The notes beneath the pieces were generated by a model that was given only the letters and a program-made list of their open reading frames with translations, ran no database searches and was not told the DNA's origin. A stretch of 37,559 nt of DNA from the NCBI GenBank assembly GCA_001871195.1, contig MNXA01000005.1, positions 1-37,559 on the forward strand. The letters run 5' to 3'. The translations under genes were made by a program, and so were the position numbers. Every line of letters starts with the position of its first letter. Position 1 is the first letter of the stretch. The DNA comes from Zetaproteobacteria bacterium CG1_02_55_237. GTDB lineage: Bacteria; Pseudomonadota; Zetaproteobacteria; Mariprofundales; Mariprofundaceae. Of the stretch, positions 17,979-24,948 are shown in pieces.

Positions 17979-18463
17979 TCACCCTGCTTTGTAATCATCT
18001 TGTTTTTTTCCATCAAGCGCTGAGCCAGCATCTTGGAAAGGTTCTGCAGCAGTCGGGCCGCCTCTTTAGGCATAATGGCCAGCCACTCCTGCAAATCGGA
18101 GCGCAAAAAGAAAACCAGTTCGCAATCCAGTACAGCCACCACCTCGGCTGTGCGCGGCAAATCCGCAGCCAGCGCCACCTCGCCGAACAGGTCACCACGG
18201 TGCATGCGTTCCAATTCCACGCCATTGGCTTGAACTGACACCTCGCCGGACAGAATCAATATAGCGCCGGCTCCCGCATTACCCATTCCGATGATCGGCT
18301 CTCCCGCACTGTAGCTGCGGGGATGCATGCGCGACACCAGCCAACTGATCGACTTGCGTGGCACCTTTTGAAACAACGGATTCTTCTCGCACAGCGCACA
18401 CGCATCCTCCACCCATTCAAGCTTGGGCCGGAAAAGTCGTAACCAAATTGCTTCATGTGCCAT
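17975..18463 (-). CDS. Stand-alone cyclic-nucleotide-binding domain protein
   Basis: A 162-residue protein made up mainly of one cNMP-binding domain (about 30-140) and no DNA-binding helix-turn-helix. The phosphate-binding cassette is intact: FGEVALAADLPRTAEVV contains the conserved Glu (E95) and Arg (R104) that hold the cyclic phosphate and ribose. A short C-terminal helix rich in Leu, Lys and Met follows. It is therefore likely a cytoplasmic effector subunit rather than a CRP-like regulator. Its stop overlaps the start of the permease gene, and a predicted cAMP-producing cyclase lies about 6 kb downstream on the same strand. It is the first gene of this group; no clear promoter was found in the roughly 200 bp upstream. 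Confidence 0.88.
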   Translation of the reverse strand: MAHEAIWLRLFRPKLEWVEDACALCEKNPLFQKVPRKSISWLVSRMHPRSYSAGEPIIGMGNAGAGAILILSGEVSVQANGVELERMHRGDLFGEVALAADLPRTAEVVAVLDCELVFFLRSDLQEWLAIMPKEAARLLQNLSKMLAQRLMEKNKMITKQGD

Positions 18464-18660
18464 AAACTCCCCTCATCTAATCAATACAGGTGCTGATTGT
18501 AAGGATTCTTCGACCCATTCGCCAGTAGGGTGAACTATTGAGCAGCATCCAGCAAACATGAAGTGATTGAATGCACAATATGATTTTCTGACACAGGCCG
18601 TGCAGTGATTCCTTTCATCGAAAATATGCTAAAGACGGTGGAATATGACTGCTTACACCT
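18464..18660. other. Intergenic gap with no recognised feature
   Basis: This 197-bp stretch separates the response-regulator gene from the cNMP-binding gene, both on the minus strand. It should hold the promoter of the downstream minus-strand group. I see no clear terminator, RNA gene or strong promoter, and no CRP-type palindrome that I would defend. Confidence 0.4.
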
Positions 18661-19305
18661 TCAAGGCTTGATCAGACGCAGACGCAAGCCCTCATGGGCC
18701 GCCTCAGCGCGCGAATGCACACCCATTTTTCGATAGATATGCTTGGCGTGCGTCTGCACTGTTGCGACACTGCAATGCAGAATACGCGCTGTTTCCTTAT
18801 AGCTATAGCCTTGCTGAAACATTTGTAGCACAGCCTTCTCACGAAGCGTCAAACCAGAAAAGGCCACTCCGGCGGCAGATATTTCCGAATTAGCAGAGAT
18901 TGATACATCCTTAAGCTGTTGAATCGCAGACAGTAATTCCTTGGATTTTATTGGTTTCAGAAAATAATCATCCACCCGCAGGCGAATGGCTTCAACAGCG
19001 GTTTCAGCAGTGTGATCGGAGGTTATAATCATCACCGCACACGCCGGCTGCTGAGCTCTGATCAATTCAACAAGATCGAAACCCGATACATCATCCCCGG
19101 GATACATCAGATCAATCAAAGTCAGGGAAAAAACCGCATCGCCCAAGGCCTTCCTTGCAGAAGATAAATCGCAAGCGGTGACTACCTCATAGCCCCACCT
19201 TTGCAACAACAAAGAAAGATAGTTACGGGTCAAAACATCGTCATCGACCACCAGAACGCGTGCCGCATCCGCCTGCTTCCGACCATGTGAGTACGCGCGT
19301 TGCAT
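18661..19305 (-). CDS. NarL/LuxR-family response regulator
   Basis: A 214-residue two-component regulator. The receiver domain (about 15-130) has the acidic pair D21-D22, phospho-acceptor D65 (in LTLIDLMYPG), T95 (in MIITSDH) and K117 (in YFLKPIK). A LuxR-type helix-turn-helix fills 150-212 (LTLREKAVLQMF, ATVQTHAKHIYRKMGVHSRAEA). The start at 19305 is chosen because GGGGGAG lies about 8 bases upstream. The frame is open further, but only by running into the tRNA terminator upstream. No histidine kinase gene is in the window, so it is an orphan here. It lies just upstream of the cNMP-binding and cyclase group on the same strand and could regulate it, which is inference. Confidence 0.9.
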   Translation of the reverse strand: MQRAYSHGRKQADAARVLVVDDDVLTRNYLSLLLQRWGYEVVTACDLSSARKALGDAVFSLTLIDLMYPGDDVSGFDLVELIRAQQPACAVMIITSDHTAETAVEAIRLRVDDYFLKPIKSKELLSAIQQLKDVSISANSEISAAGVAFSGLTLREKAVLQMFQQGYSYKETARILHCSVATVQTHAKHIYRKMGVHSRAEAAHEGLRLRLIKP

Positions 19306-19465
19306 CAGCATCTCCCCCTTAATCCCGTCCCTTGCGCAGAAAAAACCTTCGATATGCAAGTGGACGAAGCAAGGCCCATTCATCATCAGCGAATAACCAT
19401 AGTAAGAACCGCACGTCCAATCAACCTTGGCTGGCATTGCCGCGTGTTGCATGAGCACGAACAAC

Positions 19466-19500
19466 AATAAAAAAGGGCCTAGCATTTCTGCTAGACCCTT
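19466..19500 (-). terminator. Intrinsic terminator after tRNA-Arg
   Basis: On the minus strand an 11-12 bp stem (AAGGGTCTAGCA with TGCTAGGCCCTT, one G-T wobble) with a 4-base loop is followed by TTTTTT. It sits 9 bases after the tRNA-Arg CCA end and so ends the tRNA/lipoprotein transcript. Confidence 0.9.
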
Positions 19501-19508
19501 GATTTAAC

Positions 19509-19585
19509 TGGCGCGCCCGGAGCGATTCGAACGCCCGGCCCTCAGATTCGTAGTCTGATGCTCTATCCAGCTGAGCTACGGGCGC
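19509..19585 (-). tRNA. tRNA-Arg (anticodon ACG)
   Basis: A 77-nt cloverleaf with acceptor GCGCCCG/CGGGCGC, D-arm GCTC/GAGC, anticodon stem TCAGA/TCTGA around loop CTACGAA (anticodon ACG, expected to be edited to ICG), T-arm GGGCG-TTCGAAT-CGCTC, discriminator G and an encoded CCA. Its first 10 bases are also the last 10 bases of the upstream lipoprotein gene. Confidence 0.97.
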
Positions 19586-20139
19586 GTGCCTGTTGTTTCG
19601 GAAACTACTTCATCGTGTGGCTCATCTTTCTGGCTAATCACCAGTCCACGCAACCATAGTTTCCAGTTTTCCATATCAGGACCGAATAATTCGGGAAACT
19701 CCTGATACAGCCATCCACGGTAAATCTGCCGACCTTCCCGGCTGACCTCCACGAATGCGGCGGGATTATACACATTTTTATCGTCAATGTAAGACCCGGA
19801 CTTCATACGCAAGCCATTGGCCAAACCAAGAAGACGAAAATGCATGTCCTGGAAATCCACTTCCAGCCCGCTTTCAAGCTTTACGGCAAATAGACGCGCC
19901 GTATCCTTCTGCAGAAGCACAAGTTCTGCGCTTCCCACAGCAAGCTCAGCCCACTGTGGAAGCATCTGATTGGCCGACGCCCCATGTGGATCATTGGGCG
20001 CTGCAAGCGGTAACTGCCAATCAATCTGTGATGTTCTTTCATCGCTACAGCCATTCAGCAACATAGGCGTGGAAACGACAAGCAAAACAAAACACAGGTT
20101 TTTAAAATGACCGGCAATCCCGAGTAATGACAACATCAT
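19576..20139 (-). CDS. Small lipoprotein, DUF2155-like
   Basis: A 187-residue predicted lipoprotein with a hydrophobic signal and lipobox LNGC (Cys31). The mature part contains VEVSREGRQIYRGWLYQEFPELFG, which resembles the GW-containing C-terminal segment of DUF2155-type proteins, but this resemblance is by eye only. The gene is wedged between two tRNA genes on the same strand: it starts 22 bases after the end of tRNA-Ser(GCT), and its TAG stop is bases 8-10 of tRNA-Arg. It has no strong Shine-Dalgarno sequence. Alternative start: the next codon is also ATG. Function unknown; membrane anchoring in the periplasm is expected. Confidence 0.8.
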   Translation of the reverse strand: MMLSLLGIAGHFKNLCFVLLVVSTPMLLNGCSDERTSQIDWQLPLAAPNDPHGASANQMLPQWAELAVGSAELVLLQKDTARLFAVKLESGLEVDFQDMHFRLLGLANGLRMKSGSYIDDKNVYNPAAFVEVSREGRQIYRGWLYQEFPELFGPDMENWKLWLRGLVISQKDEPHDEVVSETTGTRP

Positions 20140-20161
20140 TCAGCAATCCCGGCCAGCAAAC

Positions 20162-20251
20162 TGGCGGAGAGAGAGGGATTCGAACCCTCGATACGGTAAC
20201 CCGTATAACACCTTAGCAGGGTGCCGCTTTCGACCACTCAGCCATCTCTCC
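20162..20251 (-). tRNA. tRNA-Ser (anticodon GCT)
   Basis: A 90-nt class II tRNA. Acceptor GGAGAGA/TCTCTCC, anticodon loop CTGCTAA (GCT), a long variable arm (TACGGGTTACCGTA), T-arm GAGGG-TTCGAAT-CCCTC, discriminator G and encoded CCA. It lies upstream of the lipoprotein gene on the same strand. Confidence 0.97.
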
Positions 20252-20378
20252 ATGCACTTATCTAACACCTCGTGCGAGGCGCGGCGCAGTTTAACAAGAA
20301 AAAACACTTTTGCACCCGCCGAACCCAAATTGTTTTGCCACCCAGCCCAACAGGGCCAGCGGCTAATGCCAAATCCAG

Positions 20379-20494
20379 CTGGCGGAAGGGGTGGGATTAC
20401 TCGGGCTTTGCCCTCGCCCTGCGGGCCGCCACAAGTGGCGTTCAAATCAGCATGCCGATTTGTCGAACCACAATCGCGGGTTCTCACCCACCCC
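20379..20494 (-). repeat. Four-hairpin element ending in a tRNA-Ser-like 3' end
   Basis: A 116-bp structured segment between the two tRNA-Ser genes. An outer stem (GGGGTGGG 20388-20395 with CCCACCCC 20487-20494) encloses four hairpins: GGGC/GCCC at 403-413, GCCC/GGGC at 416-426, CGCCAC/GTGGCG at 427-440 and CAAATC/GATTTG at 443-462 (all plus 20000). Its outer 20 bp (20379-20398) duplicate the 3' end of tRNA-Ser(TGA) at 20547-20566 exactly. It is not a functional tRNA: it lacks D and anticodon arms. The design suggests a small tRNA-targeted or tRNA-derived mobile element; I cannot name the family. Confidence 0.6.
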
Positions 20495-20547
20495 GCACCT
20501 TCTACCAAGCCTTCCGGCAATATATCCAACACTTTCTCAATCACAAC

Positions 20548-20635
20548 TGGCGGAAGGGGTGGGATTCGAACCCACGAAGAGTTGCCCCTTGCCGGTTTTC
20601 AAGACCGGTGCCTTCAACCGCTCGGCCACCCTTCC
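20548..20635 (-). tRNA. tRNA-Ser (anticodon TGA)
   Basis: An 88-nt class II tRNA. Acceptor GGAAGGG/CCCTTCC, anticodon stem CCGGT/ACCGG around CTTGAAA (TGA), long variable arm, T-arm GTGGG-TTCGAAT-CCCAC, discriminator G and encoded CCA. It is the first gene of the minus-strand tRNA group. The 171 bp between it and the next gene should hold its promoter. Confidence 0.97.
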
Positions 20636-20806
20636 ATCATCTGTGTCCCCTCATTCGCTGCTTCGCGAAAAGGTTGCGCAAGATATCACGCAACTTACGG
20701 ATGACAACGATAACGTCATCCCTTCATCCTACAGTCTTGTGAAGGCGCTTGTGTTTGCCAATAAAGCGATTGCCTCCACAATACGGAACAACAGGCTTGG
20801 CTCCGG

Positions 20807-21460
20807 TTACAGATCGTCGCTACTGGCTTTGAAACGCTTCATCACCGCATATATCTTTTTCGGATAACGCTGACTGCCAAGCGAACCGTTATAGGCAGCC
20901 AGCGCCCGCGTCAGGCTATGATAGCGATCCTTGTACATACGAAGAATAGCGCAGCCATAGCGAATATTCGTTTCAATCTCAAACAGATTGTCGGTTTTGC
21001 TGCCGAGTTCCTTTTTCCAGAATGGCATCACCTGCATCAAGCCGCGCGCCCCGACATTACTCACCGCAAAATGATCAAACTGTGACTCAACCGCAATCAA
21101 CGCCAGCACCAGCTCGGGCGAGAGATCGAAGCGCTGGCTATAGATATAAACCCAGCGGGCAATGGTCTCGGCCTCATGCTCATCCGGCACCTGCGGCAGG
21201 ATAAGCTGCTTCATATCCGTCAACCATACAGTCTCTTCGAAACTCGGCGGCTCAACCTGCTTGACCTGCAAATCATGCCGCAGGCGCTCCTCTTCCTCGG
21301 GTTGAAGCTCGATGTTGCCAACTGTCTTCTGGATCATCTGTATGGTTGTCGTGGTCTGCTCCATGCGCTGCTTCTGCTCCTGCGTTCCGGCCAGCCAGAG
21401 CGGCAGCGTACCCACAAACCCCAGGATCATGATGCCTGCCAGAATTGCCTTCGGAGGCAT
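20807..21460 (-). CDS. Membrane-anchored lytic transglycosylase (SLT domain)
   Basis: A 217-residue goose-lysozyme-type transglycosylase that would cut peptidoglycan glycan strands in the periplasm. A hydrophobic anchor (about 5-24) precedes a Gln/Glu-rich linker and the SLT domain (about 100-205) with catalytic E125 in AVESQF, the GARGLMQVMP motif and AAYNGS. The ATG at 21460 has a GGAGG only one base away. An in-frame CTG at 21496 overlaps the proS stop (CTGA) and would add 12 sensible residues (NADELRARL), so the true start may be there, coupled to proS. Enzyme family is clear; start is not. Confidence 0.9.
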   Translation of the reverse strand: MPPKAILAGIMILGFVGTLPLWLAGTQEQKQRMEQTTTTIQMIQKTVGNIELQPEEEERLRHDLQVKQVEPPSFEETVWLTDMKQLILPQVPDEHEAETIARWVYIYSQRFDLSPELVLALIAVESQFDHFAVSNVGARGLMQVMPFWKKELGSKTDNLFEIETNIRYGCAILRMYKDRYHSLTRALAAYNGSLGSQRYPKKIYAVMKRFKASSDDL

Positions 21461-21492
21461 GCCTCCGAGACGGGCGCGCAGTTCGTCTGCGT

Positions 21493-23211
21493 TCAGTGTG
21501 CCGCTCCGCGGATGGATTCTGCCAGTCCGACGAGTCTCGCCACGGCTTCCGTCAGCGGTACGCTCTCACGCGCACCACCGCGTGCTCCCAGTTCAACAAC
21601 CCCTTCCTTCAAACCGCGATCACCAACCACCAGCTGTAGCGGTAAACCGAGCAATTCAGCATCCTTGAATTTCACACCCGGACGTTCATTGCGTTCATCC
21701 CACAACACATCGAAACCTGCGGCCTGCAAATCCTTGTACAAGCCGGCGCATGCCTGCTCCACTTCCTCGCCCTTGCCCATGCCGATCAGGGCCACATGGA
21801 AGGGCGCCATATCCAGCGGCCAGGCGATACCATTCTCGTCGTTACACTGCTCGACAATCGCTGCCATCAGACGCGACACACCGATCCCGTAGCAACCCAT
21901 CGTCGCGGTTTCCTCTTTGCCTTCCTGACTGTGGAAGCGCACCTTCATCGGCTCTGTGTACCGCTTGCCCAGCGCGAACACTTGGCCAACCTCAATGCCG
22001 CGCGACAGCGCCATCGTTCCGCCGCATTTCGGACAGCTATCCCCTGCCCGCGTTTCACGCAAATCGGCGAATGTAGCTGCTGCCACATCACGAGCCATAT
22101 CCAGACCACACACATGCACATCGCGCTTATTGCCGCCGGCCACCAACCCTGTTCCGCCGCGCAGGCTTTCATCCACAAACACCTTGCAGGCAAGATTCTG
22201 CGGGCCGACAAAACCAGCCACGCCACCAATCGAAACAATGCCGGCTTCGTCCGCCATCTCGATGCTGTCGGCATCAAGTGCATGCAGCAGTTTCACTTCC
22301 TGCAACTGATCGTCGCCGCGCACGCAGGCGGCAAGCACCTGTCCATCCATCTCGCCGCCGGTAATGCGATACACCAGCGTTTTAACCAGCAAAGCAGCGT
22401 CCACTTTCAAAAACGCTGTCACATCTTCAATACTGCTCGCACCGGGCGTGGCCACGTCAGCCAGCTCGCCCGCCAAACCGCTCGCCGCATCGCGTCCGGA
22501 AACAGCCTTCTCGACATTGGCTGCATAATCGCAACCGCCGCAATGTGCGATCAAATCCTCGCCGGAATCGGCCAGCACATGGAATTCGTGCGAATCGTTA
22601 CCGCCGATGGAGCCGGTATCGGCCTCCACAGCACGGAAGGTCAGGCCAAAACGGCTGAAAATTCTTTGATAAGCCGCAAACATGCTCTGATATTCGCGCG
22701 CCAGATCAGCCTCATCGGCATGGAAGGAATATGCGTCCTTCATGATGAACTCTCGCCCGCGCAACAGGCCGAAACGGGGCCGGATTTCGTCACGGAACTT
22801 GGCCTGAATCTGATACAGATTCATCGGCAGCTGTTTGTAGGAGCGCAGTTCGCGCGCTACCAGATCGCAAATCACCTCTTCGTGCGTTGGCCCGAGACAT
22901 GAGGTGTGCTCATGCCGGTCGGTAAAACGCAGCAATTCAGGGCCATACTTCTCCCAACGCCCGGAGGTCTGCCACAGCTCAGCCGGCTGCACCATCGGCA
23001 TCAGCAATTCCTGGGCACCGGCAGCATTCATTTCCTCACGCACCACAGCCTCGATGCGGCGCATCACGCGCAGGCCGAGCGGCAGAAAATCGTAAACACC
23101 CGAGGTGACGCGGCGGATATAACCCGCACGTAGCAAGAGCTTGTGCGAGATAACCTCGGCGTCAGCCGGATCGTCGCGCAGGGTAGGGAAAAAGGACTGG
23201 GAATATCGCAT
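21493..23211 (-). CDS. proS: Prolyl-tRNA synthetase
   Basis: A class II aminoacyl-tRNA synthetase that charges tRNA-Pro. The 572-residue product is the long bacterial type with an insertion (editing) domain between motifs 2 and 3. Visible blocks include RRVTSGVYDFLPLG, LLMPMVQPAELW, CLGPTHEEV, the motif 2 region FRDEIRPRFGLLRGREFIMKD (read in two overlapping parts), the editing region near 225-400 and motif 3 GCYGIGVSR. The C-terminal anticodon-binding domain follows. It is divergent from nhaA, with about 196 bp between the starts. Confidence 0.96.
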   Translation of the reverse strand: MRYSQSFFPTLRDDPADAEVISHKLLLRAGYIRRVTSGVYDFLPLGLRVMRRIEAVVREEMNAAGAQELLMPMVQPAELWQTSGRWEKYGPELLRFTDRHEHTSCLGPTHEEVICDLVARELRSYKQLPMNLYQIQAKFRDEIRPRFGLLRGREFIMKDAYSFHADEADLAREYQSMFAAYQRIFSRFGLTFRAVEADTGSIGGNDSHEFHVLADSGEDLIAHCGGCDYAANVEKAVSGRDAASGLAGELADVATPGASSIEDVTAFLKVDAALLVKTLVYRITGGEMDGQVLAACVRGDDQLQEVKLLHALDADSIEMADEAGIVSIGGVAGFVGPQNLACKVFVDESLRGGTGLVAGGNKRDVHVCGLDMARDVAAATFADLRETRAGDSCPKCGGTMALSRGIEVGQVFALGKRYTEPMKVRFHSQEGKEETATMGCYGIGVSRLMAAIVEQCNDENGIAWPLDMAPFHVALIGMGKGEEVEQACAGLYKDLQAAGFDVLWDERNERPGVKFKDAELLGLPLQLVVGDRGLKEGVVELGARGGARESVPLTEAVARLVGLAESIRGAAH

Positions 23212-23398
23212 GGGTGCGTAGCTTAGCGGCGCAATCGGCGTTCAGGTAGTGGCAGCTGCGCATCTTTGCCCTGCGAGAGCTTAACAGCCGCCTTCTGACG
23301 GGCAGGCTTCAGCAACCCAGATCGTTCGACCACTTGTCACCAATTTTTTTAACTTAGCTTTAACCATATACAACGCAACATTCATCTTGCATGTTTGT

Positions 23399-23403
23399 GG
23401 AGG
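23399..23403 (+). promoter_or_regulatory. Ribosome binding site deciding the nhaA start
   Basis: GGAGG ends 4 bases before the ATG at 23408. The frame is open upstream to 23387, but the Shine-Dalgarno sequence would then lie inside the coding region, so 23408 is the start. Confidence 0.75.
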
Positions 23404-23407
23404 ATCA

Positions 23408-24580
23408 ATGGTTTCAGCGATTAAAGCATTTTTAAAGCTCGAATCAGCAAGCGGTATCCTTCTGATTATTGCTGCACTGCTTGCCGTAGCTCTGGCGAAC
23501 TCTCCATTCTCGAATTACTACGATTTACTGCTTGATACACCCGTAGAGATTCGCGTCGGAGCAATTCAGATTGCCAAACCACTATTGCTCTGGGTCAATG
23601 ATGGATTGATGGCAGTTTTCTTCTTTGTAGTTGGTCTGGAGTTGAAGCGGGAGATCCTCGAAGGTGAACTTGCCAGCGCACAGGCAATTGCACTTCCTGC
23701 ATTTGGCGCGCTTGGCGGGATGGTTGCACCTGCTTTAATCTATATTCTCATGAATGGTCACGATCCGGTTGCTCTGAAGGGGTGGGCTATTCCGACCGCT
23801 ACCGACATCGCATTTGCACTCGCCATTCTAACCCTGCTGGGCAAACGTGTTCCGCTGGCACTGAAGACATTCCTCGTATCGCTGGCAATCTTCGATGACA
23901 TCGGTGCAATTATCATTATTGCCATTTTCTTCACCAGTAACATCTCGGCCATAAGCCTAATCGTGGGTGCAGTTTGTATCGTAGCGCTGGCATTACTCAA
24001 CAGGATGAATATCTACAAGCTGACGCCATATCTACTTTTTGGCTTGGTGATGTGGGTGGCTGTGCTGAAATCAGGTGTACATGCCACGCTTGCCGGCGTG
24101 CTTCTGGCGATGTTTATTCCTCTGGCCCGTGAACCGAAGAGTGGTCGTTCGCCACTCAAGGACATGGAGCGCGATCTGCATAGCATTGTCGCCTTTGCGA
24201 TCCTTCCTATCTTTGCCTTTTCCAACTCAGGACTGAATGTAAGTGCGATGGGTATCGAAGAGATATTGCATCCGGCAACAATTGGTATCGCGCTTGGCTT
24301 ATTTATAGGCAAGCAGCTTGGTGTATTCACCTTTGCCTGGCTGGCGGTAAAAACAGGTCTGGCCAAATTACCAACCAACGTGAACTGGTCAATGATTTAT
24401 GGCGTTTCTCTGCTTTGCGGTATCGGTTTTACGATGAGTTTATTTATCGGTTCACTCGCTTTCGAAAGCAGTGGAGACAACCTCCTTTTCGATGAACGTC
24501 TAGGCATTATTGTGGCATCTACGCTCTCAGCCCTTTGTGGCTACTTCTGGCTTAATAAGGCTTTGAGTAAGGAAATATAA
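23408..24580 (+). CDS. nhaA: Na+/H+ antiporter NhaA
   Basis: A 390-residue inner-membrane antiporter that exports Na+ in exchange for protons, giving salt and alkaline tolerance. About 12 hydrophobic segments are visible. The ion-site residues are intact: the Asp of TATDIAFA (the D133 equivalent), the Asp pair in IFDDIGAI (D163/D164 equivalents) and the Lys in FIGKQLG (K300 equivalent). It stands alone between proS (divergent) and a decayed fragment. NhaA fits a marine or brackish organism. No convincing promoter was found in the A/T-rich stretch before it. Confidence 0.96.
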   Translation: MVSAIKAFLKLESASGILLIIAALLAVALANSPFSNYYDLLLDTPVEIRVGAIQIAKPLLLWVNDGLMAVFFFVVGLELKREILEGELASAQAIALPAFGALGGMVAPALIYILMNGHDPVALKGWAIPTATDIAFALAILTLLGKRVPLALKTFLVSLAIFDDIGAIIIIAIFFTSNISAISLIVGAVCIVALALLNRMNIYKLTPYLLFGLVMWVAVLKSGVHATLAGVLLAMFIPLAREPKSGRSPLKDMERDLHSIVAFAILPIFAFSNSGLNVSAMGIEEILHPATIGIALGLFIGKQLGVFTFAWLAVKTGLAKLPTNVNWSMIYGVSLLCGIGFTMSLFIGSLAFESSGDNLLFDERLGIIVASTLSALCGYFWLNKALSKEI

Positions 24581-24693
24581 GGCCGACTTACTAACCGGAG
24601 GGTGTAAAAAATAGTCTAAAACACTCCTGCTGAATTCTCTCTTGTGGTCAATTCTTGCCGTTCATTGTTGTATTAAAACGATTAAGAAGTAAA
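24581..24693. other. Short A/T-rich gap after nhaA
   Basis: No gene and no convincing terminator. A loose inverted repeat (GGAGGGTGT with ACACTCC, 24597-24629) has a bulge and a 15-base loop and I do not call it. Confidence 0.3.
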
Positions 24694-24873
24694 TCAGGCA
24701 TCCGCGGAAGGCAGGCCAAGATTCAAACGCCATGCCAGCAGGTACCGGAGGTGATGAGGACAACGCCCCAGATCACCCATCTATCGGATAAACCAAGCCG
24801 ACCAAGACCGAGATAGGCCAGCGCACCGAACAGGCTGGCCGAAGCATAGATTTCCTTTTTCAGGATGAACGGG
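24694..24873 (-). pseudogene. Decayed 3' fragment of a TRIC-channel gene
   Basis: About 180 bp that closely match the last 184 bp of the intact TRIC gene at 25841-26024. The shared protein segment is PFILKKEIYASASLFGALAYLG, continuing through WVIWGVVLIT. Relative to the intact copy, four bases are missing after GGTACC, which shifts the frame so the reading ends at WHGV. If the gap is restored, the original tail (LLAWRLNLGLPSADA and a TGA at 24694) reappears. The homology ends abruptly near 24873 and nothing of the first two thirds of the gene remains. It is a direct-repeat remnant, in the same orientation as the intact copy and about 1.15 kb from it. Confidence 0.85.
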
Positions 24874-24948
24874 ACACAAAGCGAACTAATCCTGCCTGAT
24901 CGACCGCCTGTCCACACTTGGACATTCAAATGTGCCAGTCAATTCAGG

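Noticed and set aside
19306-19485. N-terminal extension of the response regulator gene
   Set aside because: It would begin inside the tRNA-Arg terminator; the Shine-Dalgarno sequence supports 19305.
20252-20867. Three overlapping plus-strand ORFs of 150-158 codons and a minus-strand ORF at 20140-20544
   Set aside because: They read through the tRNA-Ser genes and the hairpin element; the apparent segments GWDSNPRR and GGIRTHEE are well-known artefacts of translating tRNA-Ser complements.
21796-22902. A 368-codon open frame on the plus strand opposite proS
   Set aside because: It has a His/Ala-rich composition typical of antisense reading of a G+C-rich gene, and proS on the other strand is certain.
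23334-23372. Promoter-like TTGTCA and TATACA upstream of nhaA
   Set aside because: The spacer is 27 bases, too long for a sigma-70 promoter.
24597-24629. Inverted repeat after nhaA as a terminator
   Set aside because: Imperfect stem with a two-base bulge, a long loop and no T-run.
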